A DNA stretch of 64,000 nucleotides from the NCBI RefSeq assembly GCF_009811755.1, contig NZ_BLIV01000004.1, positions 248,001-312,000 on the forward strand, written 5' to 3'. This document shows positions 25,688 through 33,971 of the stretch, piece after piece. The translations under genes were made by a program, and so were the position numbers. The notes beneath the pieces are model-generated. The model was given only the letters and a program-made list of their open reading frames with translations. It was not told the origin of the DNA and did no database searches. The stretch comes from Roseobacter cerasinus (GTDB taxonomy: Bacteria > Pseudomonadota > Alphaproteobacteria > Rhodobacterales > Rhodobacteraceae). The stretch's first letter is position 1. Each line of letters begins with the position of its first letter.

Positions 25688-27451
25688 ATGGCGGATAGCC
25701 CTCTGAAAGACGCTGACGGGACGTTATCGGTCACGATCAAGACCAATGACAAGGCCATCAGCGATGAGTTGCAGATTGCGCGCGTGCAGGTAGATGCCGG
25801 GGTTGGGCGCATCCCCGAGGCGCAGGTGGTCCTGATGGCGGGCTCGATTGCCGAGAATGAGTTTCCCGAAGCGGATGGGTCTGACTTCAAGATCGGGTCA
25901 GAGATTTCCATTGCCGCCGCTTATGGTAGCGGGTCGGATCAGACGCTGTTCAAAGGGGTGATCCTATCAAAACGGCTCCGCGTGATCCGGGGCGCCCCAC
26001 GGCTTGAGCTGGGCTGCATCGACAAGGCGGCCAAGCTGACCTACACGCGAAAATCAGCCCTTTATGAGAAGAAAAAAGACAGCGACGTCATGGGCCAGAT
26101 CATCAAGGATGCGGGTCTGACCGCGGATGTGGCCAAGACAAAGGATACCGCGCGCGACATCCTGCGCCACGCCTGCACCGATTGGGGATATCTGCGCAGT
26201 GTGGCTGACCGCTCCGGTCATGTGATCACCGTCAGCGATGGAAAGGTGACCTCGAAAGCGCCCGATGTGAGCGCACAGCCGGTGCTCACGGTGACGCTGG
26301 GTATGGACCTGATCAGCTTTGATGCACGGGTCGATGCGCAAGGCACATTGGACGGCGCGCGGGCCACATCCTGGGACGCGGCAACGCAAAAACCGGTCGA
26401 AGGGAAAGGGGCCGCTGCAAAAGCGCCGGACTGGGGCAACTACACGCCCGCCAATCTGGCCAAGGTTCTGGGCCAACGTGAACACCTCGTCGGAACGGCG
26501 TGCGAGATCCCCACAGCTGATCTCAAGACCGGCGCGGATGCGCGCGGGTTGCGCAGCGCCCTGGCGACGATCCAGGGGCAATGCACCTTTCAGGGGGCCG
26601 GCGTGGCTGTGCCTGGCGCCATGATCGAGCTTGAGGGTCTTGGCGACCGTTTCAGCGGAAAGGCGTTTGTCAGCGGCGTGCGGCAGCTGATCGACGCAGG
26701 CGCCTGGACCACAGAGGCCCAGCTTGGGCTGCCGGACAGCTGGAACGTGGATGCCACAGGGTTTGAGGGGGAAAGTGCGGCAGGTCTGGCCCCTCCGATC
26801 CACGGGTTGCAAGTCGGCAAGGTGGTGCAGATTGACAAGGACCCGGCAAAAAAGCTGCGCTTCAAAATCAGCCTGCCGATGATCGCCGACCCCGCGCCGC
26901 AGGTCTGGGCGCGCTATGCGCAGCCCTATGCCTCCAACAAGGCGGGGATCGAATTCTACCCCGAAAAGGACGATGAGGTGCTGGTTGGCTTTCTGAGCGC
27001 CGACCCCAATGCGCCCGTCATCCTCGCCTCTTTGCACAACGCCAAACAACCGCGCCCGGATGATCCGGAGGCCAAGAACTTCATCAAGCAGATTGTCACC
27101 GCGTCCGAGCTCAAGCTGGTCTTTGATGATGATAAGAAGATCATCACAATCTCAACGCCCGGCGGGCATTCCGTGACGATGGATGACGACGCCAAGAACG
27201 TGAAGATCAAGGATTCCACTGGCAATGAAATCGAGATGGCCAGTGGTGGGATCACTATGAAAAGCCCCAAAGATATCACCCTGTCCGCCACGGGCGCGGT
27301 GAATATTTCTGCAAACACAGACGTAAGCATAAGCGGGATGAACGTGACGGCCGAGGCGGATGTAGGCTTTACCGCTAAGGGCAACGCCTCTGCCGAGGTC
27401 AGCGCCAGTGGGACGACCACGATCAAAGGCGCCATGGTCATGATCAACTAG
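25688..27451 (+). CDS. VgrG-like spike protein (Afp8-like)
   Basis: 587 residues. N-terminal gp27/gp44-like hub domains (about 1-370), then an OB-fold/gp5-type segment ('IHGLQVGKVVQIDKDPAKKLRFKISLP', 'VWARYAQPYASNKAGIEFYPEKDDEVLVGFLSADPNAPVI'), and a C-terminal beta-helix of short repeats ending 'TTTIKGAMVMIN'. It forms the trimeric spike at the tip. The ATG at 25688 is preferred over the TTG and GTG codons immediately before it. Confidence 0.94.
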   Translation: MADSPLKDADGTLSVTIKTNDKAISDELQIARVQVDAGVGRIPEAQVVLMAGSIAENEFPEADGSDFKIGSEISIAAAYGSGSDQTLFKGVILSKRLRVIRGAPRLELGCIDKAAKLTYTRKSALYEKKKDSDVMGQIIKDAGLTADVAKTKDTARDILRHACTDWGYLRSVADRSGHVITVSDGKVTSKAPDVSAQPVLTVTLGMDLISFDARVDAQGTLDGARATSWDAATQKPVEGKGAAAKAPDWGNYTPANLAKVLGQREHLVGTACEIPTADLKTGADARGLRSALATIQGQCTFQGAGVAVPGAMIELEGLGDRFSGKAFVSGVRQLIDAGAWTTEAQLGLPDSWNVDATGFEGESAAGLAPPIHGLQVGKVVQIDKDPAKKLRFKISLPMIADPAPQVWARYAQPYASNKAGIEFYPEKDDEVLVGFLSADPNAPVILASLHNAKQPRPDDPEAKNFIKQIVTASELKLVFDDDKKIITISTPGGHSVTMDDDAKNVKIKDSTGNEIEMASGGITMKSPKDITLSATGAVNISANTDVSISGMNVTAEADVGFTAKGNASAEVSASGTTTIKGAMVMIN

Positions 27452-27461
27452 GGAGCAAGAC

Positions 27462-27752
27462 ATGCCACCAGCCGCCAGAGTGACAGACATGCAGACCTGC
27501 CCGATGGTGACGGGGATCGTGCCGCATGTGGGCGGGCCCATCATCGGACCCGGCATTGCGACGGTGCTGATCACCAGCATGCCCGCCGCCGTGCTGGGGG
27601 ACAATTGCACCTGCGTCGGCCCGCCCGCCACCATCATCAAAGGGTCGGCCACGGTGATGATCGGCGGCAAACCGGCGGCGCGCATGGGCGACAGCACCTC
27701 GCATGGGGGCAGCATCGTTTTGGGCGCGCCCACAGTGATGATCGGAGGATAG
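27462..27752 (+). CDS. PAAR-domain spike tip protein (Afp10-like)
   Basis: 96 residues, one PAAR domain and nothing else. 'MPPAARVTDMQTCPMVTG', 'HVGGPIIGPG', 'NCTCVGPPATIIKGSATVMIGGKPAARMGDSTSHGG' and the terminal 'GAPTVMIGG' are diagnostic; the Cys and His residues bind the zinc that sharpens the spike. There is no C-terminal effector extension. Confidence 0.95.
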   Translation: MPPAARVTDMQTCPMVTGIVPHVGGPIIGPGIATVLITSMPAAVLGDNCTCVGPPATIIKGSATVMIGGKPAARMGDSTSHGGSIVLGAPTVMIGG

Positions 27753-27753
27753 A

Positions 27754-28191
27754 GTGGCAGAGCACGACCCCTCCTTTCTTGGACGCGGCTGGGCCTTTCC
27801 GCCCGATTTCGACAATGGCACCGGGCAGGCACAGCTTGTGCAGGCCGAGGAGGACATTGCCGAAAGCCTGCGTATCCTGATGGAGACGCGCCCCGGCGAG
27901 CGGGTGATGCACCCGAACTATGGCTGCCGCCTGCATGATCTGGTGTTTGAACCCATGGATGGCGAGACCGAAGCCGAGATTGAGACAGCCATTCGCCGGG
28001 CGATCCTGTTCTTTGAGCCGCGCATCAAGATCACCTCCATCCTTGTGGATGTGCGCAACGCGCTGGACGGGCATCTCGCGATCACCCTGACCTATACGGT
28101 GATCGAGACCAACGAACGGCACAACATGGTCTTCCCCTTCTACATCACCGAAGGCACCCTGATCTCTGACAAGCCGGTGCCTGCCGCATGA
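27754..28191 (+). CDS. gp25/W-like baseplate wedge protein (Afp9-like)
   Basis: 145 residues, GTG start one base after the PAAR stop. 'FLGRGWAFPP', 'EEDIAESLRILMETRPGERVMHPNYGCRLHDLVF' and 'ERHNMVFPFYI' are the GPW_gp25 family core, including the ETRPGER motif. It nucleates sheath assembly on the baseplate. Confidence 0.95.
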   Translation: MAEHDPSFLGRGWAFPPDFDNGTGQAQLVQAEEDIAESLRILMETRPGERVMHPNYGCRLHDLVFEPMDGETEAEIETAIRRAILFFEPRIKITSILVDVRNALDGHLAITLTYTVIETNERHNMVFPFYITEGTLISDKPVPAA

Positions 28192-29093
28192 GATATCTGG
28201 GTGCATGTCTGGCGTCGGCCCTGCTGTCTGGTTGTGGCGTCGTGGAGGCGGTGCAGACCAGCAAGGCGTTTGAGCTGGTGGGTCTTGCGCCAGATGAGCC
28301 CTGCGTTGTCACGGCGCGTGAAGGCAGGCGGCTTGCAGGTGCGTACCTCCGCCAGCCTGTCGCGTCTGGGGGGGGCGATGTGTTTTTCGTGACGGGCAAG
28401 CCTTCGAAGGCTGGTGTGCCGAAAAACCTCAAGTTCAACGATCTCACTGTGCGGAGGGTGCGCCCGACGGAGGATGGTCAGCTGGAAGGCTGGCGCAGCT
28501 CGGAGGCTGTGCCGATCCCGGGGCTTGGCTCGGATGGCAATCTGCCTGCCGCCTACACGCTGAGCTATGAGGCGGATGGGATCAGTTTTGCCGGCCCGGC
28601 TGTGATTGGTCCCAGCCCGGCGGGGTTTGAGATCCCCACGACGGGTCGGGTGATCTATGAAGGGACTGCGCAGCTGACACTGACAGCCTCTGCCGAGGCC
28701 GAAAAGACCGTGGCGCAAGCCAAGTTTATCATGGACATCGGATATGGATCGCAGCAGGCGCAGCTCTCCATTGATGCCAGCGGTGCGGGCCTGCCCTTTG
28801 ACGGGGTGACGTGGTCGCGGCTGGGGATCTGCGGCACGCGGATCGTAAGCTCGGGCCAGGGTCAGGTGTTTTTTGTGCAGCCAGACGGCGCCCGAGAAGC
28901 GCCATTTCAGAACGGGCGAGAGACGACACCGATTCGCGCAGTGCTAGAATCGTCGCAGTTCGCGCGGGCGGAGCGGCCGGGCACGCCGGACAGTTTCGGT
29001 GGCACATTCATCATCGCGGGCGATACCGGCACGCTGACCGGCGTCTTCCTTGCAACACAAGCAAAAACTGAGGTGAATACGGACCCCTTATAG
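28188..29093 (+). CDS. Putative outer-membrane lipoprotein in the eCIS operon (TbpB-like barrel)
   Basis: 301 residues, overlapping the gp25-like gene by 4 bases (ATGA). The N-terminus 'MRYLGACLASALLSGCG' is a lipoprotein signal with a lipobox (LSGC). The remainder is beta-rich and ends 'GGTFIIAGDTGTLTGVFLATQ', which recalls the C-terminal barrel strands of transferrin-binding-protein-like lipoproteins; that assignment is weak. Two Cys residues sit near 39 and 222. An envelope lipoprotein inside an eCIS structural operon is unusual for a released particle and may tie particle function to the cell surface. Confidence 0.7.
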   Translation: MRYLGACLASALLSGCGVVEAVQTSKAFELVGLAPDEPCVVTAREGRRLAGAYLRQPVASGGGDVFFVTGKPSKAGVPKNLKFNDLTVRRVRPTEDGQLEGWRSSEAVPIPGLGSDGNLPAAYTLSYEADGISFAGPAVIGPSPAGFEIPTTGRVIYEGTAQLTLTASAEAEKTVAQAKFIMDIGYGSQQAQLSIDASGAGLPFDGVTWSRLGICGTRIVSSGQGQVFFVQPDGAREAPFQNGRETTPIRAVLESSQFARAERPGTPDSFGGTFIIAGDTGTLTGVFLATQAKTEVNTDPL

Positions 29094-29226
29094 GGGTGTG
29101 ATGGCCAGTTTTCCTTGCGTCCGCAAGGGCTGGGCATAGAGTTGTGACAGGTGGGGTTTTCGCAACTGTTTATGATTGTTCAGGTTTTGGCGACCCGGCC
29201 GGGTTGCTGAGAGCGCATTTATAGAG
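29094..29226. other. Non-coding gap between lipoprotein and baseplate genes
   Basis: 133 bases. It contains a small hairpin CCTTGC (29113-29118) / GCAAGG (29123-29128) with no T-tract and an AT-richer tail. It could hold a secondary promoter for the large baseplate genes. I see no gene in it. Confidence 0.35.
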
Positions 29227-32200
29227 GTGTCGATAGCCGTCGTGCATCGAAGGTGGGAAGATATTATCGTAACGCCGGGCTCGCTGTGCAGCGACCGCCT
29301 GCCGCCTGCCTTGACGGCAGAGCGCAGGGACGTGCGGCCTGACGGGCTCGCACAGGCCTTCTGTGCGGCAGGCCACCGGTTGCACGCGATGGATGTACCG
29401 CAGCATCTGTCCGACAAGCGCTCAGGCCCGTGGATGCGGCTGTTCCGGTCGGAACCGGCCTTCACCTATGCGGAGCTTATCGCTTTCGATGTCCGGCAGG
29501 CGGCCTTTGCGTTTGATCGCGTGATGGACAGCGATGCGGAGGCCGCCGGGCGGCTGATTTCAGAGCTTGCCCACCAGCTGAAGTCGTGGATTGCGCGCTT
29601 GCCGACCGAGCGGCCATCGCTCTTTTCGAAACAGATCCAGCAACTCAACACCGAAGCAGAGCTGGAGTTGCGTTTGACTGCGCTGACCGCTGTCCGGCCC
29701 TCCGGCATCCTGCGCGCGATCCGTAGCACCATGTCCGCAACGCAGGCCCGCAAGCGCGATGCGCTCTCTCAGGCGCGCGCTGTTGTGACGGCCTACCGGT
29801 CCACCCACGCACTGCTGCGCAACGCGGTCGAGACGCTGCGCCCGCATGCGCTGTCCGCCTTTGAAGCGAGGATCACTTCGGGCGATATGGATCCTGCGCT
29901 GGGCTTGCTGATCGCCGAATTGCGTGTCGCGCTTGAGGTAGATGGCGCGATCAACGGGGTCATCGACCGCATGATCCACTATTATTATCAGGATATCATC
30001 GGGCAGTCTCCGTCAGTCGCCTCTCCGGAGAAAGTGCTGCTGCATCTCAACTCGGGCCTGCAGTCGCTGGTTGTCCCGGAGGGCGCGCGGCTGATCGCCC
30101 GTAAGGCCGATGACACGGTGCAGAGCTTTGCGACCGACGCCTCCGTGCCGGTGAGCGCGTCGCAGCTGGCGTCGGTGGCCACGCTGACCTATGAGACCGA
30201 CCCGCAGATCTCGTTCAACGCAGAATTGGGCGGCATCACCGCTGTGCGTATGACCCGCTGGACCCCGGACCAGGGACTGCCACCCGACAGCGCGGGTGTC
30301 TTTGGGGCCGGGCAGCCGGATATGTTACGCATGGGCCTCGATATCAGCACGCCGATGCTGGCCCTTGCGCAAGGCCATCGGCGCATCAGCATGTCACTGA
30401 AGCTGCAGCGGGCTTCGGGTTTGCCCGCACTGCCGGATCAGATCGACGAAGACAGGCACCCGACCGAAGACCCGGCGGGAGCCGAGACGCTGGTCGCCCT
30501 GCAATCTGATCCGGCTCTTGTTCAGGCTTTCCACCCCAAGGCGCCGCAACGCGGGTTGCAGCTGATGGCCAAGGAAGCTGAGATACTGGCCGCGCGGAAC
30601 GGCCAGACCATCTGCATGATGGGCCTGTATCACTACCTCGCCACGCAGATCGAGACCGCAGATCAGCTGCGCCTGCTGTTGGGCCGTATCGTGACGCTCT
30701 GTCTCATCGAACGGGTGCCGTTCCCGGATGGCCAGTTTCGCACACTTCTGAATGACAAGATCGCCGAACATCACAAGGCGCTCTCCGAAGGGGTGCGCCG
30801 CGTCGCGCGAGAGGCTGATGCGCCGGGGTCGATGATCCTTGATCTGTTCGTGAGTGAGGGGGACACCCTGACGCCGGAGGATCTGTTTCAGAAGCTGCTG
30901 GGCGACGCATTCGAAGCCACCTTGAGCACTGCGGACGGCCCCATTCACGCGGCGGTGGCGCAGGTTCTGCCCGCCCCGCAGGCCGGTGTTGCGGGCATCA
31001 CGCTGGCGCTGGAGCTTTCCGCCGGCATGCCGGAGATCGCGGCTGGCGAGGGCATGCCCGCGCCGACATTGTTCCTGCGCAATGCCGATACCCCGCGGAT
31101 CTGCCCGATCTCCTTTTTCGAAAGCTATGCGCTGGAGGCCATCAATATCGAGGTGACGGTGTCGGGCATGCGGCAGCTGCGGGCCTGGTCAGACGACGGG
31201 CCCTTGTCGGTCGACCAGTCTTTTGTGCCGTTTGGGGCTCGCCCCCAGGAGGGCGCGAGTTTCATCGTGGCCAGCCCGGAGATGGCGCAGAAACCGGTGA
31301 AGGAGGTTGGTGTCGAACTCACCTGGGCTGATCGCCCCGATCCTCTGGGGGGGTTCGAGGCGCACTACCGCGACTATGCGGGCAGGCCTGCGGCGCCTGA
31401 TCCGGTTTTGACCGTCAGCTACCTCAGCGGGGACGGCTGGAAACCCGTGGCTGATCCCGATTTACCTCTGTTCGAGATGCACCCCGTCACCGGTGAGTTG
31501 CTGGCTGAGCGTCGCCTTGCGGGGCGCGTCAAAGGACATTCGGTGCGGGCCGAAGGCCGGGTGCGCCCGGATATGTTTGCTTCGCGTCAAACTGTCCCGG
31601 CAGGCGCGCTGCGCCTGACGCTCTCCGGCACGGCGGGCGGGTTTCATGCGGATCAATATCCGCTTGCTCTGGTCGAAGCCATGCGCCCCCGGCTCATTCC
31701 CTTTGGCGACCGCAAGATCCCGCCGCCGCCCTTTGTGCCGAAGATCGACGCGTTTTCGCTGTCATATACCGCCCGCGCGACGATGGAGGTGAACGCCCCG
31801 GATGCGGCAAACCCGGGCGAGCGTATTGTGCAGATCAATCCCTTTGGCCGGGTCGAAGTGTTTCCCAAACGCATGCTGCGCGAGATCGGTATCTTTCCAC
31901 CGCGTCTGGGCTATGGGCACCTCTTTCTGCATCTGACAGGGGATCAGGCCACCGGGCCTGTGCCGCTGCTGTTCGATATGGCCGAAAGCGGGCATCTGCG
32001 TCTCGTGCCGCGACCCAACCCGGTCAAATGGTACTATCTGGCTGCCCATGGGTGGGCGGAACTGCCCGATACAGCGATTTTCTCCGATACGACCGGGGGG
32101 CTGATGCGCTCCGGTCTGGTGATGGTGGACTTGCCAGAGGATGCCACGACCCATTCGCCTGAGATGCCGGAGGGCGGCGTCTGGATTGCCGCCGTGGCCA

Positions 32201-33147
32201 CCGAGCCGGATCTCGGCGGTTTTCCAAAGCTGGCGGATCTGAAGATCAACGGCGTCTGGGCGACCTGCACGGATGGCAGCTACCACGCGCGGGATCCAGA
32301 CCGGGTCTGGGTGTTCGAGCCCGCGCAGCCGGGCATTTCGGCCATCACGGAAGTGCCCACACCCGCCGAAGTGCGCCCGCCCGAGCAGCGGGACGCCTTT
32401 CTGGCGCGCGTGGCAGAGCGGCTGCATCACCGCAAGCGCGCGGTCACCCCCTGGGATGTGGAGCGGCTGGTGCTGGACGCCTTTCCTGAGGTCTGGATGG
32501 CCAAGTGCCTGCCGGGGTTGCAGCGTGACGATCCAGCGCCGGCACCCGGGCGGGCCATGCTTGTGGTGGTGCGCCATCCGCCCAACACCCCGTCGGCACA
32601 GATGTTTGATGTGGGTACCTTGCAGCGGATCAGTGATTTTGTGGCCAAGCACGCCTCGGGCTTTGCGCAGATCGAGGTCGCCAACCCGGCCTATGACAGG
32701 CTTTATGTGCGGGCCAAGCTGGCCTTTGATCCTTACCGGGATGATGGTGCCATGGCGCAACGCCTGCAACGGGATCTGCGGCACTATCTGTCGGTCTGGA
32801 CCGCGCCGCCGCCGCTGCGCCGGTTTGGCTGGTCGGTCAATCTCAAGATGCTGACGGCCTATGTGAATGATCTCGACTATGTGCGCGGGGTCACCGATTT
32901 TTCGCTTTTGCATCTGGCCGCTGATGACGCGGGCGCGCATGCGTTGCTCGACTCCGCGCAAGCAGATTGGCGCGGCCCGATTGGCCCTGTCCTGTGCGGC
33001 TCGCGCCCATGGAGCCTGCCGCTCTCGGCAGAGGAACACGCGTTGACCATCGTGCAGGCCACGCCGACCGAAACACCTGTGCAAAGCGGCATCGGGCGCC
33101 TGTCGGTGGGCGGTAATCTCATCGTCGGACAAGGGGGTCCCTCGTGA
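29227..33147 (+). CDS. Large baseplate J-like protein (Afp11-like)
   Basis: About 1306 residues with a GTG start at 29227; the frame is open from TTG 29176 and the true start is uncertain because no strong ribosome site is seen. The middle contains 'HYYYQDIIGQSPSVASPEKVLLHLNSGLQSLVVPEGARLIARK', as in Afp11/Pvc11 baseplate proteins, and the C-terminal region 'HHRKRAVTPWDVERLVLDAFPEVWMAKCLPG' followed by 'YDRLYVRAKLAFDPYRDDGAM' is the conserved gpJ-type ending. It forms the wedge ring of the baseplate. The next gene overlaps by 4 bases (GTGA). Confidence 0.88.
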   Translation: MSIAVVHRRWEDIIVTPGSLCSDRLPPALTAERRDVRPDGLAQAFCAAGHRLHAMDVPQHLSDKRSGPWMRLFRSEPAFTYAELIAFDVRQAAFAFDRVMDSDAEAAGRLISELAHQLKSWIARLPTERPSLFSKQIQQLNTEAELELRLTALTAVRPSGILRAIRSTMSATQARKRDALSQARAVVTAYRSTHALLRNAVETLRPHALSAFEARITSGDMDPALGLLIAELRVALEVDGAINGVIDRMIHYYYQDIIGQSPSVASPEKVLLHLNSGLQSLVVPEGARLIARKADDTVQSFATDASVPVSASQLASVATLTYETDPQISFNAELGGITAVRMTRWTPDQGLPPDSAGVFGAGQPDMLRMGLDISTPMLALAQGHRRISMSLKLQRASGLPALPDQIDEDRHPTEDPAGAETLVALQSDPALVQAFHPKAPQRGLQLMAKEAEILAARNGQTICMMGLYHYLATQIETADQLRLLLGRIVTLCLIERVPFPDGQFRTLLNDKIAEHHKALSEGVRRVAREADAPGSMILDLFVSEGDTLTPEDLFQKLLGDAFEATLSTADGPIHAAVAQVLPAPQAGVAGITLALELSAGMPEIAAGEGMPAPTLFLRNADTPRICPISFFESYALEAINIEVTVSGMRQLRAWSDDGPLSVDQSFVPFGARPQEGASFIVASPEMAQKPVKEVGVELTWADRPDPLGGFEAHYRDYAGRPAAPDPVLTVSYLSGDGWKPVADPDLPLFEMHPVTGELLAERRLAGRVKGHSVRAEGRVRPDMFASRQTVPAGALRLTLSGTAGGFHADQYPLALVEAMRPRLIPFGDRKIPPPPFVPKIDAFSLSYTARATMEVNAPDAANPGERIVQINPFGRVEVFPKRMLREIGIFPPRLGYGHLFLHLTGDQATGPVPLLFDMAESGHLRLVPRPNPVKWYYLAAHGWAELPDTAIFSDTTGGLMRSGLVMVDLPEDATTHSPEMPEGGVWIAAVATEPDLGGFPKLADLKINGVWATCTDGSYHARDPDRVWVFEPAQPGISAITEVPTPAEVRPPEQRDAFLARVAERLHHRKRAVTPWDVERLVLDAFPEVWMAKCLPGLQRDDPAPAPGRAMLVVVRHPPNTPSAQMFDVGTLQRISDFVAKHASGFAQIEVANPAYDRLYVRAKLAFDPYRDDGAMAQRLQRDLRHYLSVWTAPPPLRRFGWSVNLKMLTAYVNDLDYVRGVTDFSLLHLAADDAGAHALLDSAQADWRGPIGPVLCGSRPWSLPLSAEEHALTIVQATPTETPVQSGIGRLSVGGNLIVGQGGPS

Positions 33148-33971
33148 CGAAACAGGATCGCACCACTCTGAAATCCTTTTTCCGCGATGGGGCCCTGCCC
33201 ACAGCGCGCGAATATCGCGACCTGATCGACAGCAGCGTCAACCAGGTGGAAGACGGGTTTGCCAAGACGCCGGGTGAGGGGTTGCAACTGAATTCCGTGG
33301 GCACATCGCTGCGGATCATGAGCCTTTACAAGGGTCTCGGCGCGCCGCGCCCCTCCTGGGTGATGGAGCATGGCAAGACAGAAGGGGCGTTGCATCTGCG
33401 GCCAGAACCTTCAGCTTTGGACCAGTCGGATGCGCCGCCACCGCAGGGCCTGTGCCTCACCGCAGACGGGCGTATGGGCATGAACACCGGCGCCCCCGCC
33501 TGGCGGCTGGATGTGGACGGTGTGGCCCGCATGGGGGGGCGCATCGGCGTGCAATCCGTCGATATCCCGCATGTGCCCGCTGATGGGAAGTGGCATGATA
33601 TCACGCCTGATATCACCGGTTGCCAGGCCTTCGAGGTCATGGCGGGTGTGGGAGGCACGCCGCGCATGGGGCGCTATTCGATGCTGCATGCGATTGCCAT
33701 GAACGCCTTTCATCCGCGCAATCCGATCCTGAACTGGCTGTTCCGGCGGCGCAGCATCCGGGCGCAGACGGCTGTCTACGGCAGCTATGCGGATCGGCTC
33801 AAGCTGCGCTGGGTCGCGGGTGAGGGGCGGCATTTCTTCAAGTTGCAGATCCGGTCGAATGCGCGGTTCGGCAAGGGCATGGTGATCCGCTACGGGCTGA
33901 CGCGGCTTTGGTTTGACACCACCATGGGCGGCTCACGCGGAGAAGGTGACCGCGATGAGGGGCTTTTGTGA
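33144..33971 (+). CDS. eCIS-associated protein, possible fibre or fibre-adaptor
   Basis: 275 residues, GTG start overlapping the preceding stop. The N-terminus 'MTKQDRTTLKSFFRDGALPTAREYRDLIDSSVNQVEDGFAKT' and the middle 'GLCLTADGRMGMNTGAPAWRLDVDGVARMGGRIG' (a 'G.GTxxPxxxLDVxG' type fibre signature) recall phage tail-fibre stalks; the last 120 residues ('GKWHDITPDITGCQAFEVMAGVGG', 'RYSMLHAIAMNAF') form a small globular domain. This fits an Afp13-position receptor-binding or adaptor protein, but it lacks long fibre repeats. Function is inferred from position and sequence style. Confidence 0.65.
   Translation: MTKQDRTTLKSFFRDGALPTAREYRDLIDSSVNQVEDGFAKTPGEGLQLNSVGTSLRIMSLYKGLGAPRPSWVMEHGKTEGALHLRPEPSALDQSDAPPPQGLCLTADGRMGMNTGAPAWRLDVDGVARMGGRIGVQSVDIPHVPADGKWHDITPDITGCQAFEVMAGVGGTPRMGRYSMLHAIAMNAFHPRNPILNWLFRRRSIRAQTAVYGSYADRLKLRWVAGEGRHFFKLQIRSNARFGKGMVIRYGLTRLWFDTTMGGSRGEGDRDEGLL

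Noticed and set aside
31762-33132. 456-codon minus-strand open frame
   Set aside because: Shadow of the large baseplate gene, whose C-terminal motifs are conserved on the plus strand.
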